This document shows, in pieces, positions 38,601 to 50,627 of a DNA stretch of 64,000 bases (its first letter is position 1; each line of letters starts with the position of its first letter). The stretch is from Phoenix dactylifera. Taxonomy: Eukaryota > Streptophyta > Magnoliopsida > Arecales > Arecaceae. Location: the NCBI RefSeq assembly GCF_009389715.1, contig NC_052403.1, positions 13,137,174 through 13,201,173 on the forward strand, written 5' to 3'. The position numbers and the translations under genes are program-made. The notes below the pieces were generated by a model. The model did no database searches, was not told the origin of the DNA, and saw only the letters and a program-made list of their open reading frames with translations.

Positions 38601-41600
38601 ATGCTAGAGTTGTTTTCAAACATGACTTATAAATGTCCAAAGCATGTTGTTTATCACCATAAAGCAGCATTTAGAGGGGTGAAAAAAGAAATCCCTAGCA
38701 TATATGGTCATCCATCTGTCAGAGCCACAAAAAGCCAAAAGGTTACATGACAAGGCATAGTATATTGGGTTGTCCTGTGCCAAGCTCTGATCAATACAAA
38801 CGTTACAAGCATTGCAGTGAAAATTGAGATCAGTTAATAACATTAACCTGCATGCAAAACCAAATAACATAATCAAAACAGTTCTTAACAAATTCAGTAG
38901 TGAGATTGAAATTTGATCAACAAAGTAACAGCAAAAAATACATATCAAAATAATAAGTGCCTTCTTCCTAGATTTTCAGTACATAAGTGCTCCTGAAAAA
39001 CCAAAATTTCTGGTTGCTTGATGAATATAAGCTCACTTAACATATACACACAAGCAGCAAGTTTGTTTGATCATTTGATTGTGCAATTACCTTTAAACCA
39101 TAGAGTTCGAGCAAGCACTTCATTTGCAAGTCTTCACCCTGACTAGACGGCAACCCTGATTCATACACAAGTCATATTAAGAAATGAACTAGTTGGACAG
39201 CAACAGTTGCAAGCATGCAATACATATAGTACAAAAGTAAAAGCACAGTTATTTGATAGAAAGAAGATTTAAGGAACTTTGCTTCACTTGTTACATTTTA
39301 TATTATTTCAGTAAACTTCTTTACCATACTCACTTCGTACAATTCCATTAATAAGTGGTTGGAACTGTAAACATTTGTGAGTTGGAAAGTCACAGAAATA
39401 GATAGCATAAGAAGAACTATAGCATAATTGCAGAGGAAATATGCCTACTCATATGTGAAACTCCAGAAAAGTGAGGATATTTATGGGGATTGAATGATAA
39501 TTGATGAACAATTTCATATACTCAGTGCAATTGAAACCTTCCAGATGACCCTTGAGAAAAATTCTTTGACATCTGTCAGGGTTTGTCCTGCATACCGTAA
39601 AAAATGATGCCATTGTTGATGAGCAAACAAGAGGCTCTGCCTCCTCAGATGATCGATTTACATTTCACAATTTGATTCTTGGATCCACTTTGCTACACCC
39701 GCCCCTGCACCCACACACTGCTTTCAGAGTTTATCTCCAATCAAATTCTTTCTGAACCCTCCTAATGACCACCCTGCTTTACACCTTTACCCTTTAGTTA
39801 TTAATTGTTTGTTGTGTTTGCTAAGTTCTAACATTAGGGAAAACAAAGCTTCAACTTGCTAGTAGAAGTTTCATGGTAGATCTTTAGAGTTTAAAGAAAG
39901 AGGGTGGGATGTCAACTACATTAATTATAGTCCATTTTGCTTAAGAAATAAGAAATACAGAGATCAAGTGTCTTATTGATTGATGCATGGGAAATAGAGC
40001 AAGTAAGATTGGACTTTGTACCAGAAAAGAACTTAGTTGTTGGTTTGAAGAACAGTATGCTGAAAATTGATTTTATGTTTTAAGTTCGTAACTATCTAAA
40101 GTTGATAAGGCTCAATATATTCTTTCTTCTTTCTCCTTCTCTTCCATCATAGTATTCATGATCTTCCTCTTGAAATTCAGCTCCTACCGACCAGCAGCAG
40201 TCATTACCAAAGCAACAAACAATCATCTTTTATGTATTATCATCAAGAATTAGAAGATATCACTGTTATCGATTCATGGTTGCAGCCTACAACCATGATG
40301 AAATCATGGTATGCCGTACCGTACAAAACCGGATGGTACCGGGTGTACCATACCGAACCAGTTCGGTGCTGGTACCAATACGGGTAAGTACCGCCACTTG
40401 GTATGCCAAAAAAACTCCATACCATACCGTACCAATACTATGCGAGTGTGGCACTGGTACGAGGTCCGGTATCGAGACGGCAAACCTTGAGTTAAATACT
40501 TCAACATCATAAGGTTTTATCCCAACATAGCCGGTGTTTAGCTTAATGGGAAGGATGGGTACATGGGGGAGCAAAAACTCTCCATTATCAGTTCAAGCAA
40601 CATCAACCCACAGTTCCTCAATTCATGGCAAATACATCAAGATAAGCCAATGGCAAATAAAATAAAAAAGAACGGTGAATTTCAAACTTCATGTCAAGGA
40701 CCTCATGATGTGGTAACATCTCTTCCACACAATTCTCCTCATATAGCTTTTATAAACTCTTTTTAGTTTTCAAAACCCCCATGGTTGAGAGACCTAACAA
40801 TTTTTGTGGACAAAACAACCCTTTCAATTATAAATCCAGACTTTGATATGGAATAAGAAATTGAGGTTTCAGATTTCTATAGAGAATGGAAACTAAACTT
40901 TTTCCTTTTTAATAAGGGCATCACATACATAGAATTTTACCAAAGGGACCACCAATATATTGAGCATCATCTACTAATTTGAAACTTATTTGAATGTCGT
41001 ATTTCAACACAGAAATTTTCAAAGACACACCTAATAACCAAGGAATGGCAAGTGCTTTTCTATAGATCACGTATCAATGTGAACTTGATGGGTTGATCCA
41101 CCTAACCTATTGGTTGGGATGATCAGCTCAGAAGACAGATGCAAAAGATCATCTTGTCCCTGAGTATTGACCTTTGGCTCTCAAACCACTATTTCCTGCC
41201 ATCCAATGACGCAAGCCTGTGCTATCAAATATGAAAATCATTTGCTACCATTTTAAGAATGCATACCTCTTATTGGAAAGTGGAGAAGTTGTACACTGTG
41301 GAATTGCATCATTCACTTCAAGAACAACCCAAATTATTCATATTAAATCACAAGTTCAAGTTAATATGCAGGTGCACATTAAAGACCAGAAATCTCAAGG
41401 ATGCCCAGGAAGTTGAGGGCAAATTCAAGAAGCCGTAGAATTTGATGAAAGGGAAATAGACTAGCCCAGTTTGGAATAGCACCTGAACCTAGCTTAAATT
41501 CAAGAAGTCTAATCAAGCAACAATGATTAAGTAATTATTAGTAGGAAGTATAGATAACAGGTAAAAGGTAGGCTCTAAGATGATTACAGTGGCTCAGACT

Positions 41601-44600
41601 AAGTATAGAGAATGGGTGAAAGGCACAATCATTGAAGTATTTAGATGGAAATGACTCATCAACAAATCAAACTAGACAAATATAGCTAGATATTCTATCA
41701 ACAGATTCGAAAGAACTTTCCAGAAGCTTGATAATGAAGATTTATCTTTTGGATGACAAGAAGGATCATTATAATGTGTATGAACATGTCATTGTTCTTT
41801 GGATAGTTGGAACTACATGACCGCTGAGGAAACAACTTCCAACAGCTATTCAGATTAAAGATAAAGGGTGCTACAAGATTGTCAAATTGTAATGCACCAA
41901 GAAAGAAACAAACAGAGCTCACTCTAAAGAGGCAAACAAATCTAAAACTCATTCTGGACCTGAAGATTTTCACAGCATCAACCTAGCAAAAAGTCTTCAG
42001 CTTGTAATGTTTTCTGCATCTGGTACCACTAAATTAATTGGTCCAAAGAGAGGCACTAATAATTCAATCCAAGAAAGGAGGTTGATAGATTTATGAATAA
42101 GTGTACTTGGATGCATTGAAAATTCAAATTATGATTTTGAATCATGATTGACATAAATATTTATGAATGAGTGCTCGGTTGCACTGAAAAAATTGATATG
42201 ATACTAGAATTATGAATTTGTAACTACCACAAGTGTGTTTTTCCTTCCTAATAGCTTTATTTCACCTTCATATCTTTAACAACCAAAGACCTACTAGAAG
42301 TATCTCAAAACTACAAAGTAAAAAAATTATGAATTAGGGAAAACTCGAGATAAATGATTCTGAATTAGAAAAAAAACCTTCAAGGAAAAAAGTATGCTAA
42401 TTTAATGGTCTATGCAGAAAAAGACAATCCATGCACTACAACCACAAAGCCCAAAAAAGACAAAGTATAGGAGTAAGATAATATCCCATTTAGGAAAGAT
42501 TATGCATTTTATACACAAGCACACATAATAGCTACGTATTAACTATCACACCATTTGTATGTATACATACCATGAAACTCCATACAATTAGTATTTCTAG
42601 CATAGCATAACAAAAATTATATCCATCATGGAGTATAAAACACAAAAAGAGTTGATCGAGTACAATTATCCAAAAAGTAACAGATTAATTCTTAAAGACG
42701 CGCAAAAGAAACTAATCTATAGTGCAAGTCTAAAGCAAATAAAAGAATACACACGCACACGCACGCACACGCGCATATATATGTATGTATGTATGTTTAG
42801 CAGATATAAAAAAAACATTGGAAGTTAAATATGTAATATCAATGTCAAGCAAATAGACCAATAAAGTACCAAAGCATGCAGACATGGCAAACGAAATACT
42901 AGGAGGGCAACCATTGTCTAGAAAACATGTTTAAGATGCTAATTAAACTAAGAGGTAATAACACAATGGACTTTAAGAATAGGATTGGAGGAGCGCCTCA
43001 CAAGACACAACAATAGGAAAATGTTTTAAGGTACTTCCCCGGCCACTTCAAACATAATATCTTGGCCCATATGTTTGAGAAAAAAAAGAAACAATTGCCA
43101 AACATGTAGGAATAGTGGTTGGTGAGATGCTATGGCAAGAATAATTTCGAATGGATTAGGCAAAATGGCTAGATAGGAGCACATGTGGGTCTCCTAAAAG
43201 TCAATTTGCAGAAAGTGGAATATCAAATCAAATTCAGAAGAAGAGGCTAGTGGATGGAAGTACTAATGTCCGTGCATCAGAACTAGTAGATCTCAATAAT
43301 CATCAAGTCATTGCTTCATTCAACTTAGTGATAAAGTATGGTTAAGGTAAAAGTCCCTCGTCTCAAGGTTCCTCAAGTGATTGGAAAGGGTGCAAACATC
43401 TCTAATAATCCACTCAATGCTGAACAAAATGATGTTAGCTCACAAGTAGAAATCAAAAAGTTCAAACTTATTGCACAAACATCCCAAGAGATAACCTCAT
43501 TTCCTGCAGGCTATGTGCAAGCAAGAAATCCAATGGCAAAACAGGAAAGTGATAATCTTATTTGTAATTTTATCTGCTAAACAATTCACTAGTAATTGAA
43601 ATTTATACCAGTCAAAATTCAAGGTAGAAAACACAAATGAAGACCGAAGACATCCAAATTCAAAATCCTAAATGTAGCTAGCGAGGTAGGTGTAGGGTTA
43701 AAACATTAAGATGGATCATCTTATCAACATCAAGATGAATGTATGGTGTGAAAAAAGAAACAACATACTCACATAATTAACATACTTCGTCCAATGACAA
43801 TCATGAATGAAATAGATTAATAGATTGAACATGGAGAGAATGTAAAGAGCAAAGACCAAAGCTGGAAAGGCTAAAGATTGATGAGATGCATAATGGGGCG
43901 AAATGAAGATTAAGCATTAAATTTCCAAAAGAAGGGAAAAGAATACAAAAGGCTAAAGGTTGATCCAAGAAATCTCTACAACGGCCAACCAATTGTTAGG
44001 AGGATGCAAAAGCTAACGAAGTGAACATGAACCAGAAAAGGAAAAAATGGCATCTACAAGAGCCAAAAACAACAACAATTTATAGCATATAACTCTACAC
44101 AATAATAAGTTTTACCACATGGCTATCTGACAAATAATGTAGTTCTATCACTGTGTGATAATAGGTGATAAACTGTTATCCTAGAGCAACAGGAAAGATA
44201 GTAAATATAGCACTGCATCATTACTATAAGAGACCAGCTCATGTTGAATCATGAAAAATTAAAATAAACTAAACATTATCCAACAAGACCCAAGCAAACA
44301 TGCTTAGCATAACCTACTCAACTAAGTGGAGAAGAAAAGGAAACACACATATTCTTAAAGAGGAATATATAACCTTCAAGCTCCATAAGTCGATGCTGAA
44401 TAAGACCATTATAACGGCTTTCTTTTGTTTTTTCCAATACTGAACAAGACGTGCGACTCGATTGCTGCTTTAGTAATGCATCTTCAAGCTCCTTTACCAA
44501 AATATCACTGGTTGAAACCCCATAAATCTGCACGAGAATGATGTATAATTAAAAATTCAAAAAAGGATAAACCACTTCTAATCAAATCTTAGGGTGAATT

Positions 44601-47600
44601 CGTATACATATGACCAAGACAAGGAGGCCGATCCATAAATACTTGGATGAGACTTGCAATAATAATAACATAGCATTTCAACTTAACACCCTAGTAGCAT
44701 CAAATATAATATGTATATGTATAATACCTAAGCATTAAATTTTGACAAAGAAGGATGGTGAAACCATCAAGTGCGTTAGGGTTTATCTAAGAGGCTAAGA
44801 GCAGAAGCAAATATGGACCATTATGGTTAGAGTTTAACATACAAAATCTGAAACTATATACGGACGACACAAAAAATATTCCAACAAACATAAAACTACT
44901 GATGGAAAACTAGTGAAGACTCGGAAAATTCATATAGATAAGAAAATTATTGAGGCCTCATAGGCATGATGCATAACTGTCTCCCTGTCTATACATGTCA
45001 AACCGAAAATTAACTATTGCACCAATATCCTAGTGCATTGTCAAGTGGACCACAACAAACAACCGTATAAAGTTACATGAATAGTTGTAACAAATAGCTA
45101 CTTTAGAATTCTAAAGTCCAGGAAAAATAAGCAAACCACTAAACGAAGGCACCAATTTACATTGTTTTGCACTATGGTCTATGTAGGGGTGGCAAAAAAT
45201 GACCGACAAGAAACCCAAGCCGATTGGACCCTCTTTAGTTGGGTTTGGGATAAGGGTTTCTTAGTTAGGGTTAGGTATGGAATTTTCTGACACGAACATT
45301 AAATGTGTCAGGTTGGGTTAGGCTTTTACCCTACTTAGGTCATGAGGGTAGAGTTCTATTCAGGTTGGAACAATTTATGTCAGGTTAAGTTATTATCTTG
45401 GGCAAGAATTTTTGAGTGGTTTGTCTTTTAATTTAATACTAGTTTTTCAAATCATTTTGAAATGAGCCAATAACTGAAGGATTGGTTTCGTGTGTTAGTG
45501 TCCATTAGGGATTGAGTTTTGTAAAATAGACTGGTTCAGGGTCAAATAGGTGACCCAAAATGACCTGTGGGTGGGTATGGGTTGAGGGTACTTGACCTAA
45601 TGTCAAGTTGGATCAGATATGGGTCAAGGTTTTGTATGTTGTTTTTCCTCCTTGAGCCGATCGGCCCCGACTAGACCCGATGCCCATTAAATCTAAGTCC
45701 AAAGGTAGATATAATAAAGGAAACTTAAATGTATGTTGGAGGGTAAAAGATAGTGGGGAACACCAACCAAGGGTCCACCTCAAGAAAATTGCATTTACCA
45801 TAGACAAAATTGCATATCTGAGGGTATTTATACTTCCTCTTTATTTAATAAGCTTATAAGAATTTGACCAAAAGTAATTCTAATTTTGAGTTGTGCCATC
45901 ACAAGGAATCACTAATAAATCAAATATCATAATCTTGTCTTAAATTACTCAATTCCTAGATTTCTTGAGATTTATCTCACATCCATCATCCCAAATACAA
46001 CTATAGTCTTGCAATAATTTCAGATCGTCAAGTTCACTTTTTTTTAATCAAATTCATGGTTTTAATCTCAAAATAAGCACAAATGCAATACCAAATTAAT
46101 ACTTACTAAATGCTGCTCTAATCCTAATAGCAACCTCGCACCCATCACTACAACATTGGATCTCGATATTTTAACCTTAAATGTGGCATAATTATTCAGA
46201 ATACTTTAAGCGTGCATATAATTAATCTATTAAATGGGGCAAGTTAACCTTCAAAAGAATATTTTAAATGTTCCACGCAGAGCCTTGACCAACATAGACA
46301 TGACATGTGACACTAAAAATCAAAAGAGAAACAATAGCATACATTAATATCGAATGAAGACTCCATCTTGTATGCAAGAGGATAAAAGTAAAGTAATAAA
46401 TACTATCACCAAGATTAAGCAGGCAGCAATAAATACTATTGCAATAACTGTTATTGCAAAGCTGCTAGTAGGACACCTAGGCACTACTCACAAGAATTGA
46501 GATAGATTAAAATGAAAAGTTTCCATGATACAACCATATCATACCCGGCCATCATGGTCTTAAAATTCTTTCAGAGTTGAAGTGTCTTGGTTTTGCGACC
46601 TCCAAAGATAAAACAACGTAAGAAATAAGGTACCTAGGGTATGTTTCGTTGCTCATAAAACTATGCAAATGAAAGAGAAAAAAGAAAAGTTTTTCCAAAG
46701 AAAAGTTTTTCCAAAGAAAAGAAAATATCTGGCCGAATTTGGAAAATCCATGTCTATTATTTAAGTTTCCAACCATTCGTACAGTCAGAAAATCATTTTT
46801 TCCAAATTTTAGTTTTCCAAAGCCTCGAGCAACCAAACATTTACCTGTCTCAAACCTCTTTCAGCCTATGTCAGACACGACGACTTACTTCATTTGAACA
46901 CCTGATTTCAGGTGATATCGCTGGATGATAGCTATAAGGATTACTTTCCAAACATATATTCTAAGATCTACCAAATATTACTAAAAATTAATCAAAATTC
47001 ATGCATCTGACATATTTATATTGTTATTTGATAAAGAAATAATTTAATTTATATTAATCAGAATCATGGAGAAAAAAAGTACAGCTTTGTAGCAAAAAAG
47101 ATTTCAAATTTCCTAATACATTCTCCATATGGATCATGTTATTTATCAAGCTTCCTAGTTACATATATTTTTTTACCTTAATATATCATTTTAGATATGC
47201 AGCCCATTTCGATTCCATGTGTTCATAATGAAGCAAATTGTTAAGATAGCACATACTTAGAGATGAATATCTTAGGATTTATTGGCCAGAATAGCATGCA
47301 ATGTGCATTTCCTCTGCATACAGCAAAATGTGCATATAATCACATAGAAGCAGGTATATACAACTATATAAATGCAGATAGGTGTAAGTCAGCCAACCTT
47401 GAGCAAGCTAGGGCTTAGATAGAGTTCAACTCAATCTCCAAGGTTACCTCGAGCTTGGCTCATGTTTGCAGCAAGGTTTAAGACCCCTGTTCAAGGGTCA
47501 TGTCTCTCAGAGTTTCAAAAGCTTAAGCAACTTGTTTAGACTTAAAATTTGAGAAAAGTTAAGCCATGTCATGAGTCTAAGTTAATAGCTCAACTTGTTC

Positions 47601-49529
47601 ATGCTTCATTGACAGAGATGGTACCAAGAGGATGGTGATATAAAGAAAGTAAATGAAAACAAAGAAGAAAGAAGAATTTCATATTCAATCCACAACCAAG
47701 ATGATGCCAAGGACACAAATCAATATTAGGATGGCAATGGAGCATATGCTTTGAGGCACAGCTTATCAGCAAAGCCAGTCCTAGCCAGCTGATAATAGGG
47801 GTTTAGGCTTAGCAAATGGGAAGAGGAAAAGAGGGCTAGGGCAGCAACAGATGATAATCAGCATAATTGGGGTTAGGATTGGAAGAGGAGATGAGGAGGA
47901 TATTGAATTCAAGGGGAGGCAAGCATCAAAAATATGCAATGGATATACAGCAACACGTGAGAATGATAAAGCTTAGAAAGTAACAACATGTGTTGTTCCA
48001 TACTGCTCATTAATGATTTTAACAAAAGAAGAAATATTGCTCACTGATTAAACTTTGCTTGCAACAAAAACAAGTGTTAATCATGAAATCCTGATTGTTT
48101 CCTTTAATGTTTTCCATTAAGACGAATGTCTTGACTAGGGTCGGTCATCAACAAAACCATATAATCTATCTACGTGGCAATCACGTTGGAGCACCATCAA
48201 AGCACCTTGGTCTATTTATCCAGTACAGGAGTGCTTTCGGTACAATCATGGGATCTTCACATGTGAAAAATACCATAGAGAGCTCTCATCTTGGTATGGT
48301 TTCAAATCGTTCAAGGTCTTTGTGCATCTTATTGGTTGCTTCATTTAAACATCTACACATTGTCAGTCCATGCAAAGGCCAAGTCCAAAATCAGACAAGC
48401 CTCTGCGTAATTCCGGACCTATGCTCGGCATAAAAGGGAAAATAAAAAAGCGGGCCTAGAGATTTTAAGAGACTTGAGATTAGCTCACCAGGCCCACACT
48501 TAATTCCACTTTGGAGGGCGGAACACCAAGAAAGCATTAATTCCACTTCCCACATATGTTCCACCTCTCATGACCATCTTTTCATGTGCATCGCACATAC
48601 CAAAGAACCAAGTTTTGAAAGGTCACCCGTGCTTGTTCCCACTCAAAATCTATCCCTTCAATATAACAATATAGATCTTTTTCGAGCATCCTTCACAAGA
48701 CTCTGACAAATAACCACATACGTTCTTTACTAGAATTTAATGAAAACCGCACGACCTCAATTACTGGGAAAGAAAATAGAATAACCCATTTTGGGTGACA
48801 TACAGAGAAAAGTGAGGTAGCTTGATAAGCCCAGTTCTTCAAATTTCTTACACAAGCACTAGAGGCTGAAGACCAAATTTCTCGCATAAATGGATACACG
48901 CACATACAAACACATAAGAAAAAAGTGCAGATCTCTCCAATTCCAATCCTTTCCCAGATTCAAACCTTGCTTAACAAATACAAGACCCGTATTCATCCAC
49001 ATAACTCTCTAGTCAAATCAGCAATACATGAAACCCTAACCGCTTACTCCAGCCAACCTAATTTAAAGAGTAAACTGATCCCATTCCAAAAGCTTTCACA
49101 CTGCACAATCTCAAAGACATTACCAGAACAAAACAAGAAATTTCCGCCTAAACTCGCACGTACAATGAAATTCTTCAAAACCCTAGTCGATCCTCATCCG
49201 AAGAACCACGACTATCATTCTTTCAAAGAAAAGAAAACAAATTCGCAGAAAGATTCATAAAAGAAAGAAAAAGGCCGGGGGGTCGAGGGCGCGTAAATTA
49301 CCGTATCCTCTTCTGACGGAGGGGCTCCGCCGCCTCCCTCCCCCTCCTCCTCCTCCTCCTCCTCCTCGTTCGCGGCATGGCGGCCGCCGTCGTGGTAGAT
49401 CGAGGAGACGGCGTCGAAGACGTCAGGGGGGAGGGGGAGATTGCGGGAGAGGAGATTGAGGGCGCCGATGAGGGTCTTCGTCTTCTCGATGTGATCCGAG
49501 GAGAAGGGGTTCTCGACGGAGGCCGCCAT
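23697..49529 (-). CDS. CHR12: SNF2-family chromatin remodelling ATPase, CHR12/CHR23 (MINUSCULE) type, 12 exons, 1107 residues
   Basis: Exons on the minus strand: 49302-49529, 44374-44527, 39091-39155, 35242-35436, 34987-35136, 34237-34635, 31282-31541, 30952-31170, 28638-28845, 28400-28553, 24511-25110, 23697-24388. All junctions are GT/AG; the sum is 3324 bases. Domains: N-terminal [23 protein letters not shown] typical of this plant subfamily; HSA/post-HSA region about 180-320 (charged, helical); ATPase with Walker A DEMGLGKT (K441), DEGH box 538-541 and [11 protein letters not shown]-terminal helicase lobe with RLDGST (763-768), [11 protein letters not shown] and DRAHRIGQ (826-833); SnAC-like segment from 878; then a Lys-rich, disordered tail without a bromodomain. 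The missing bromodomain separates it from BRM/SYD. Arabidopsis relatives are of about this length and control growth and dormancy, which I carry over as family knowledge. Which of the two paralogues it matches is not decided. Confidence 0.95.
26244..26543. repeat. Tandem duplication, 150-bp unit, two diverged copies
   Basis: The unit from agaataaaagtatgcttcc at 26244 repeats at 26394; both copies end in gatatattttgac. About ten to twenty differences were seen, so it is older than the 87-bp duplication at 18.5 kb. Non-coding. Confidence 0.92.
26775..26995. mobile_element. hAT-type MITE remnant
   Basis: It starts TAGGGCTGCAAATGAGC and is rich in GACCCGA and GGGTC words. Many plant non-autonomous hAT elements begin TAGGGCTG or TAGGGGTG. 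The right terminus is not recognisable, so the end is approximate. Confidence 0.35.
27108..27590. mobile_element. GC-rich foldback element, copy A, in SNF2 intron 10
   Basis: The left half has ACCGTCCGGTTTG, GTACCGGCGGCGG and GGTTCCGGCAACG, then a GA-rich stretch. The centre is a palindrome, cctgtttcaaacgaaacagg, near 27365. The right half mirrors the left with a CT-rich stretch and then TACAGGCCCGACATGGCACG and GGACCAGTACTGG. It has the same layout as the element at 36315. Long frames here on both strands come from this composition. No protein is encoded. Confidence 0.6.
28846..30951 (-). other. Intron 8 of the SNF2 gene (2.1 kb)
   Basis: AT-rich. The only structure noted is the small MITE at 30101-30221. 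Confidence 0.8.
30101..30221. mobile_element. Small MITE of about 121 bp
   Basis: It starts TAGGAATGCAAATTGGCTGG. The complement of its right end reads TAGGGATGGAAATGGGCTAGG, so the ends form an imperfect terminal inverted repeat of about 20 bp. The flanks show no clear 8-base target-site duplication. It resembles non-autonomous hAT elements. Confidence 0.55.
31542..34236 (-). other. Intron 6 of the SNF2 gene (2.7 kb)
   Basis: AT-rich. A T-rich tract and an 18-base G run at about 34175-34227 abut the splice donor. Nothing else recognised. Confidence 0.8.
34175..34227. repeat. Homopolymer tract (T-rich then 18 G) just inside SNF2 intron 6
   Basis: In transcript sense the intron reads GTAAGTGCT followed by about 18 C and then an A-rich run with scattered G. 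The tract begins nine bases after the donor. Confidence 0.9.
35437..39090 (-). other. Intron 3 of the SNF2 gene (3.7 kb)
   Basis: It contains the foldback element at 36315-36896. The remainder is AT-rich with nothing recognised. Confidence 0.8.
36315..36896. mobile_element. GC-rich foldback element, copy B: long inverted repeat of about 580 bp
   Basis: The left arm opens caaggtcagagaaac at 36315 and the right arm closes with gaccttg at 36890-36896; their complements match imperfectly all along. Near the centre cggctgcggttaaaaaattt faces its near-complement just beyond a short loop at about 36601-36618. Each arm carries ACCGGT-type words, a GA- or CT-rich stretch, and a GC-rich GGCGG segment. 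The transcript of the host intron would fold into a long hairpin. No coding capacity. Confidence 0.72.
40290..40500. repeat. GGTACC/CCGTACC-rich repeat, copy C
   Basis: It is dense in TGGTACCGG, CATACCGAACC, GTACCAATACGGG and ACCATACCGTACC words in both orientations. It shares vocabulary with the ends of the two foldback elements but lacks their GA and GGCGG segments and clear arms. It may be a fragment of the same superfamily. Confidence 0.5.
40531..40610 (+). mobile_element. Possible tRNA-like SINE head
   Basis: An A-box-like TAGCTTAATGGG (40539-40550) is followed about 40 bases on by a B-box-like AGTTCAAGC (40590-40598). The spacing fits an internal polymerase III promoter, but the B box is poor and no target-site duplication was found. 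Confidence 0.3.
45184..45690. mobile_element. hAT-like non-autonomous element, right end decayed
   Basis: It starts TAGGGGTGGCAAAA, a common plant hAT terminus, and is filled with GGGTTGGG/GACCC words up to about 45690 (GACTAGACCCGATGCCC). The matching terminal repeat on the right is not clear. Confidence 0.4.
46637..46845. mobile_element. MITE of about 209 bp
   Basis: The left end reads GGGTATGTTTCGTTGCTC. The complement of the right end reads AGGTAAATGTTTGGTTGCTCG. A 16-base unit, gaaaagtttttccaaa, is repeated directly at 46684 and 46700. The long minus-strand frame over it is a by-product. The superfamily is uncertain. Confidence 0.6.
49340..49369. repeat. Coding trinucleotide repeat (GAG on the sense strand) in SNF2 exon 1
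   Basis: A CTC run on the plus strand encodes eight consecutive Glu residues after residue 50 of the remodeller, followed by a Gly-rich stretch. Its multiple-of-three period keeps the frame when length changes. Confidence 0.9.
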
Positions 49530-49716
49530 GACCGAGACAACTCGAGCTCCAAAGAAACCCCCAAGCTTCCAATTCAAAAAATATAAAAAAGAAAGCAACG
49601 GTCCCTTTGTTTTAAGAGCTCTCTCGCTCGCTTCTTTCGTTCTTTCTCGCCTGATGCCTTCTTTCTTCCCTGGTGATGCGACTCGCTCCGAAAAAACCTC
49701 TCTTTTCTCAAAGCTG

Positions 49717-49723
49717 ATATATA
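49717..49723 (-). promoter_or_regulatory. Possible TATA box of the SNF2 gene
   Basis: The minus strand reads CTTATATATCAG about 190 bases upstream of the ATG at 49529. CT-rich sequence lies between it and the start codon. Chosen by motif and distance only. Confidence 0.35.
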
Positions 49724-49799
49724 AGTGCGTTGTTCCGATATCCAGAAACTTGGAACGGGTGCGGAGGCCGGGTAACGAGTTCGGGTGGGCTAAGGTATA

Positions 49800-50029
49800 T
49801 ATGAGCCTATGGGCACGTGAGGCGCGCGTGATGGGGTAATGGATGGCTGAGATCACATGCATGCGAGTAAAGATGGCAACCCAAACTGGGTGCATGGCTT
49901 GATAAATTCAGTTCAAAAGAAAGGGAATTATATAGAAGAGTGTGGTTAGATTGTGGTTAAGGGATACTTCCTACTTTGGCCCTCTGCTTGTTTGAGATCC
50001 AAAAGCGAGTTCCCTACAAGTTCTACATA
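49800..50029. other. Promoter-distal region upstream of the SNF2 gene
   Basis: No gene or repeat recognised between the presumed promoter and the hAT-like element. Confidence 0.5.
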
Positions 50030-50627
50030 TAGGGCTGGAAGTAGGCTTGGGCTGGCCCGAGGCCTATCAAGCTAAGCTAATCTTGAGCCGGACTTTGGAT
50101 TAGGCCTGAAATTTAGGCTTAAATATAGAGCTTATTTATTTTTTCGAGCCAAGCTTGAGCATGTCAATAGTCCGACCCAAGCCCGAGCCCGAACAAGGCC
50201 CGAAATAAAGCTCGAATTCAGGTTCGAATTTAAGCCCAAATCAATTTATTTTTTTATATTACTATTAAGAGAGAATAATAAAGAAGTAAAGGATAAATTA
50301 AAATGGGTTTAGTTGAGTTGAGAATAATATATCATATATCATTTATTCAGGTTATAGGAGAGAGCCCAATTTTCAGCTAGCTCATTTACTTGTAAGGTAA
50401 TATTATGAGATATTAAACTTTAATTAGATTCATGCCAGACCTATTTTTGGCCCAAATGGATAATTAGGGCCGGCTCAATCGAATTCGGGTCAAGTCCGAA
50501 CTTGAGCTTAGGTTGGGCTCAGGCCTGGACTATCCTAAAATTTTTGAGCTTTAGCCCATCTCAGAGCCCCCAAAAAAAAATGGGCCGATTTTGGGTAGGC
50601 ACATGGCCTGGCCCACTTCCAACCTTA
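50030..50627. mobile_element. hAT-like non-autonomous element of about 600 bp
   Basis: The left end is TAGGGCTGGAAGTAGGCTTG; the complement of the right end is TAAGGTTGGAAGTGGGCCAG. These make an imperfect terminal inverted repeat of more than 20 bp. The 8-base flanks (tctacata and tctccaga) match at six positions, consistent with an old hAT target-site duplication. The interior has GGCCC/GGGCC words and an AT-rich core without a transposase. Confidence 0.65.

Larger units (their letters stand above)
39156..44373 (-). other. Intron 2 of the SNF2 gene (5.2 kb)
   Basis: It holds the GGTACC-rich segment at 40290-40500, a SINE-like segment at 40531-40610, and a mixed AC/TATG microsatellite near 42751-42797. 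A small open frame at 43338-43580 has no recognisable product. Otherwise AT-rich. Confidence 0.75.
44528..49301 (-). other. Intron 1 of the SNF2 gene (4.8 kb)
   Basis: It carries two transposon remnants (45184-45690 and 46637-46845). Bases 47340-47600 are rich in GCTTGA/AGCTTA words like decayed hAT repeats. The remainder shows nothing recognisable. Confidence 0.75.

Noticed and set aside
43338..43580. An 80-residue plus-strand open frame ([14 protein letters not shown]...)
   Set aside because: It is intronic and antisense to the SNF2 gene, with no recognised domain; kept only as unexplained.
48095..48433. A 112-residue plus-strand open frame
   Set aside because: It lies in SNF2 intron 1 with no domain, no promoter and ordinary intron composition.
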